A stretch of DNA of 11,924 nt from Bisporella sp. PMI_857. Taxonomy: Eukaryota; Ascomycota; Leotiomycetes; Helotiales; Helotiaceae. Both the position numbers and the translations under genes were made by a program. A model generated the notes under the pieces. The model searched no databases and was not told where the DNA came from. It saw only the letters and a program-made list of their open reading frames with translations. This document shows positions 9,122 to 11,924 of this stretch, piece after piece (the stretch's first letter is position 1; every line of letters starts with the position of its first letter). Location of the stretch: assembly GCA_021307315.1 (NCBI GenBank), contig JAJSPD010000263.1, positions 1-11,924 of the forward strand, given 5' to 3'.

Positions 9122-9540
9122 TTAATTTGAAAATATATTTTTAGTGTTTTCGGCAAAACTCGAAATATTTTTTTTTGTTACTATAAATAAAAAAAACTCG
9201 GTGTTTTGTTTAATATTTAGTTCGAGCAGCTTTGTAAAACTATTATAAAAAAGTTTTAACTGTACGATTTTTTTTTTACTAACTTTTACAACATTATCGA
9301 AATAAACTTGCAATTGTGTTTGTTTGCTTTAACATTTTTTTTAAAGTTATTTATATTTTTAGCTTTAAGTTTTAATCGAGTTTTAACACTTTTTTTAATA
9401 CGTGTTTTTCGAAATTTTTTTCGGTTTGCGATTTTTCGATTTAAAGCTCGAATAACTAAACGAACGTTTTTGAAATTTTTCGATATATAACTAAAATTAA
9501 ACAGCAATATTTTTTCGGTCAAGAATTCTTTTCGGTACAA
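9122..9540 (-). pseudogene. Possible RIP-degraded transposon coding remnant
   Basis: Two overlapping minus-strand frames, 9286-9540 (84 codons) and 9122-9313 (63 codons), lie in different reading frames. The first contains no Gly, Asp or Trp and is full of Lys, Asn and Arg. That is the residue shift expected if G was changed to A on the coding strand (Asp to Asn, Glu to Lys, Gly lost, Trp to stop). I do not recognise a domain. An open stretch this long could also arise by chance in such AT-rich DNA, and the composition bias follows from base content alone. Confidence 0.25.
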
Positions 9541-9962
9541 ATTTTTAAAATATTTTACTAAAGCTAGCTTTCGCTCGCTTGTTTAATTTTTCGTAGCAAG
9601 CTTAATAAACTTTTTTTTGTTTTTTTAACAAATTTAATAAAAAAAACGTGTTTTTTAATGTTTTTTATATTTATGTTAAATCGGCTATAATATTAAACTG
9701 TTTAGTTTTTTTAACTGTTAGCTTAATTACGTTTAAACTTTGTATAGCGTATTTTCGGCTTTACAAATATTTGTATTTACTATTCGTAATAATTTTTGCA
9801 TTCGACAACTTTTGTTTTAAATAATTTGTTAAAAATAATAATAGCAATTTTGTACTTGCAGTTTTAACGGAAATTGCTGTTAATTGTAAATTATTTTGCT
9901 TGTATTTTTCGTAGTAAATTTCGCAGACTTTAAGCGCATATTGTATTAAAAATGTTTTTTGC

Positions 9963-9987
9963 TTTTTTTTTTTTTTTTTTTTTTTTT
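9963..9987 (+). repeat. Run of 25 T
   Basis: An uninterrupted homopolymer followed by AGTTT. The run at 10815-10839 has the same length and the same following bases. On the minus strand it would read as poly(A), so it could mark the 3' end of a minus-strand LINE or SINE, or be a mutated pyrimidine tract. Its length may also be affected by sequencing. Confidence 0.6.
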
Positions 9988-10268
9988 AGTTTTAAGTATT
10001 AAAAAAAGTAATAGTTGTTGTTCGATTATTAAAACTAGCCGAGTTTTCGTTTGTTTAAAGTATAAACCGAAGTTAAATATTTAATAAACTAGCCGAAAAA
10101 ATCGATTAAGTGTTTTTAAAGTTTTTTTTAAATACAGCTAGCTTTTTGTTTTATTTTGCTTTTTTAGCGTTATTTTTATTTAGAATAGTTTTAAATTAAA
10201 GTTTTTTTTAAGTTACGCTAAATGTAATAATTCGTACTGTAAATTTGTTTGTAGTTTAAAATATAAAG

Positions 10269-10296
10269 TTTCAACTTAAAGTAGCTTTAAAATAAA
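10269..10296 (+). repeat. 28-bp near-palindromic repeat, copy B
   Basis: The sequence reads TTTCAACTTAAAGTAG then CTTTAAAATAAA and is identical to copy C at 10855-10882. Its core pairs TTAAAG with CTTTAA across TAG. It marks the change from T-rich to A-rich sequence on the + strand. Confidence 0.75.
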
Positions 10297-10814
10297 TAAA
10301 GTATTTTTGTCGTGCCGCAAAACTGTAGTAATAAGTTTTGCAAGCAAAACAAAAATAAAAATTGCTAAAAATATAATACACAAAAAATAATAATAGTTAA
10401 AACGTATTAGTAGTAAAATAAAAAAAGCAGTAAAACACTGCTACGGCAAAATAATTGTTTTAGTGTATTTAAAAAAAAGTACATTAAAAAAAAAGTTTTT
10501 TATATTTAAAAATAGTTAATGCTTAAAACTAATATTTTTCGATTAAAAAAAATCGTTCGTAAAAAGTAAATATATTGCTAAAAAAAAAAAAAGTAAACTA
10601 GTGTATATTAAATATATAAAATGTAATAATAAAGCAAGTTTTTACTTTAACAAAATGTGTGTATTGTAAACTTTTAAAAAAAAAATAGTGCAGCAAATAC
10701 AAAATTTAATAATAATAAAAAGGCTTTTAAATAAAAAAAAAAAAAAAAGAAATTTAGCGTTTAAAAACGAAAAAGTAAAAAAAAAGTAAAGTTTTATAAC
10801 AAGTTTACTGCTTG
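10297..10814. repeat. A-rich segment with reversed strand bias, between repeat copies B and C
   Basis: The + strand is dominated by A runs here, opposite to the T-rich sequence on both sides. In the first part (10321-10440) CA is more frequent than TG, the reverse of 9301-9480. This fits a separate insertion in which the other strand took the C-to-T changes. No open frame of note is present. Confidence 0.6.
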
Positions 10815-10839
10815 TTTTTTTTTTTTTTTTTTTTTTTTT
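10815..10839 (+). repeat. Second run of 25 T
   Basis: It sits where the strand composition flips back from A-rich to T-rich, 15 bases before repeat copy C, and is followed by AGTTT as is the run at 9963-9987. Confidence 0.6.
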
Positions 10840-10854
10840 AGTTTGTTATACAAA

Positions 10855-10882
10855 TTTCAACTTAAAGTAGCTTTAAAATAAA
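10855..10882 (+). repeat. 28-bp near-palindromic repeat, copy C
   Basis: Identical over 28 bases to copy B, 586 bp away. In heavily mutated DNA such identity suggests recent duplication, gene conversion, or a sequence with few sites open to mutation. Confidence 0.75.
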
Positions 10883-11924
10883 AAGTAAATTTATATTAAA
10901 AGTCGTCGTTAAATACAGCAAACTAAAAAATAAACTCGTTTTTTTCGGCTTTACTAAATTAAAGAAGTTTAATTTTAATTTGCGAAAGTTTTTTATGTTT
11001 TTAAACTAAGTAATATATTTTTTTTTTTAAAAGTACTTCGTTTATTTTTTTTAATTAGTATATTTTTTAATTAAGTTTGTTTTTGTAATTCGATAAAGTC
11101 CGAACTATTTGTAAAAAAGCTTTTTGTTACTAAATTTGTCGATTTTAAATTGTAAATCGTAATGTAATACAATATTGCGTTGTTTAAGTTTTTCAGCTTG
11201 TAAATTGTAAATAGCATCGAAATATTTTTTGCTTTTTTTACGATGTTTTTTTTTGCGCAAAGCGAATTTAGCGATATTTTTATTTTGAACTTTTAACTAG
11301 CGTTTTTAACAGTTAGCAAATTAGTTCGGTTCGACACAGACTTTTAGTTTAAAAGTTTTTATATTAAATACTGTATTTCGATAAAAAAAACTGTTTTTTT
11401 TGTATTCGAAATAAAATAATGTAACTTTTGTAAGTTTGTGTATTATTGTTTTTTTTCGCTAAAAATACAGCGTTTAAGCGCTTTATTTATTTTTTTGTAT
11501 TTTTTTGTTTGTTTTAGCAAGTTTTTAGAAATTTTTCGATAGTTTCGTTTTATTATTTTATTTGTTTAAGTATTGTAAGCCGAAATTTAAATTTTTTTAT
11601 TTCGTAAATTTGACAAAAAGTTTTGACTACTTTCTTATTTTTAAGCTTTTTATCGACGATCAATTTTTAAAAACTTTATATTTGCAAACAACTTTTTTTT
11701 TAAAAGAATTTTACTACCGACTTCGAATTGCTTTTGCGAAAGCTCGTAATTTAACTAGTTAGAAAAATTATATTTTGTAGTACTAAATACGTTTGCCGGA
11801 AGTAAAAAGTATATAAACAATATTTAAACCGATTTTAGTTTAAATTATTAATATTTACGTAAAAAAACATTAGTTTTTTTAGCTGTGTGCCGTTTTTAAA
11901 TTAGTATTTTTTGCAGTTTTTGAC
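10883..11924. repeat. T-rich RIP-like segment to the window edge
   Basis: T-biased and stop-rich. One plus-strand frame of 66 codons (11562-11762) is rich in Phe, Leu, Tyr and Lys, as expected from T-rich DNA, with no recognisable motif. Nothing intact is seen. Confidence 0.5.

Larger units (their letters stand above)
5831..11924. repeat. RIP-like AT-rich block (decayed repeats)
   Basis: Apart from 6510-6740, the block is dominated by A and T, with TA-containing runs and stops in all frames. In a sampled part of the + strand (9301-9480) I counted C followed by G nine times, by T six, by A three and by C none, while TG occurs eight times. The loss of CA beside surviving CG is the pattern RIP leaves, and the CA/TG imbalance suggests mainly the + strand was mutated there. 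The original elements cannot be identified by eye. The block continues past the window edge. A naturally AT-rich centromeric region is an alternative. Confidence 0.75.

Noticed and set aside
5831..11924. AT-rich block as inserted mitochondrial DNA.
   Set aside because: No mitochondrial gene, tRNA or rRNA is recognisable, and the CA loss with CG survival fits RIP better.

Overview
The window looks like a gene-poor stretch of a filamentous ascomycete (Pezizomycotina) genome. Four things point that way: a multi-exon gene with 49-62 bp GT-AG introns, a Tc1/mariner (Fot1/pogo)-type miniature transposon, a solo LTR, and a long AT-rich block with the look of repeat-induced point mutation (RIP). Everything here was read by eye; no search or computed statistic supports it.

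Layout: (1) 1-487, ordinary intergenic DNA. (2) 488-909, a 422-bp non-autonomous DNA transposon with 78-bp terminal inverted repeats and TA on both sides. (3) 910-1503, intergenic DNA and promoter, with CCAAT, TATA-like and pyrimidine-rich sequence. (4) 1504-2820, the one confident gene. It has six exons, two of them only 23 and 20 bp, and encodes a 347-aa seven-helix membrane protein of an uncharacterised fungal family. (5) 2821-5830, about 3 kb of normal-composition DNA with no recognisable gene; a weak two-exon candidate lies at 3916-4276. (6) 5831-11924, an AT-rich, stop-riddled block interpreted as RIP-degraded repeats, interrupted at 6510-6740 by a clean LTR flanked by the 5-bp duplication CTTAT.

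The AT-rich block has internal structure. It is T-rich on the + strand to about 10260, A-rich from about 10297 to 10800, then T-rich again. The A-rich part lies between two identical 28-bp repeats built on a near-palindrome, and a third, slightly decayed copy lies at 8787. This suggests several old insertions mutated separately, with an LTR element arriving later and leaving a solo LTR.

No defence system, gene cluster, RNA gene or other multi-gene system was found. The points of interest are the microexon gene, the layered transposon history, and the strand-switching RIP pattern with its palindromic repeats.
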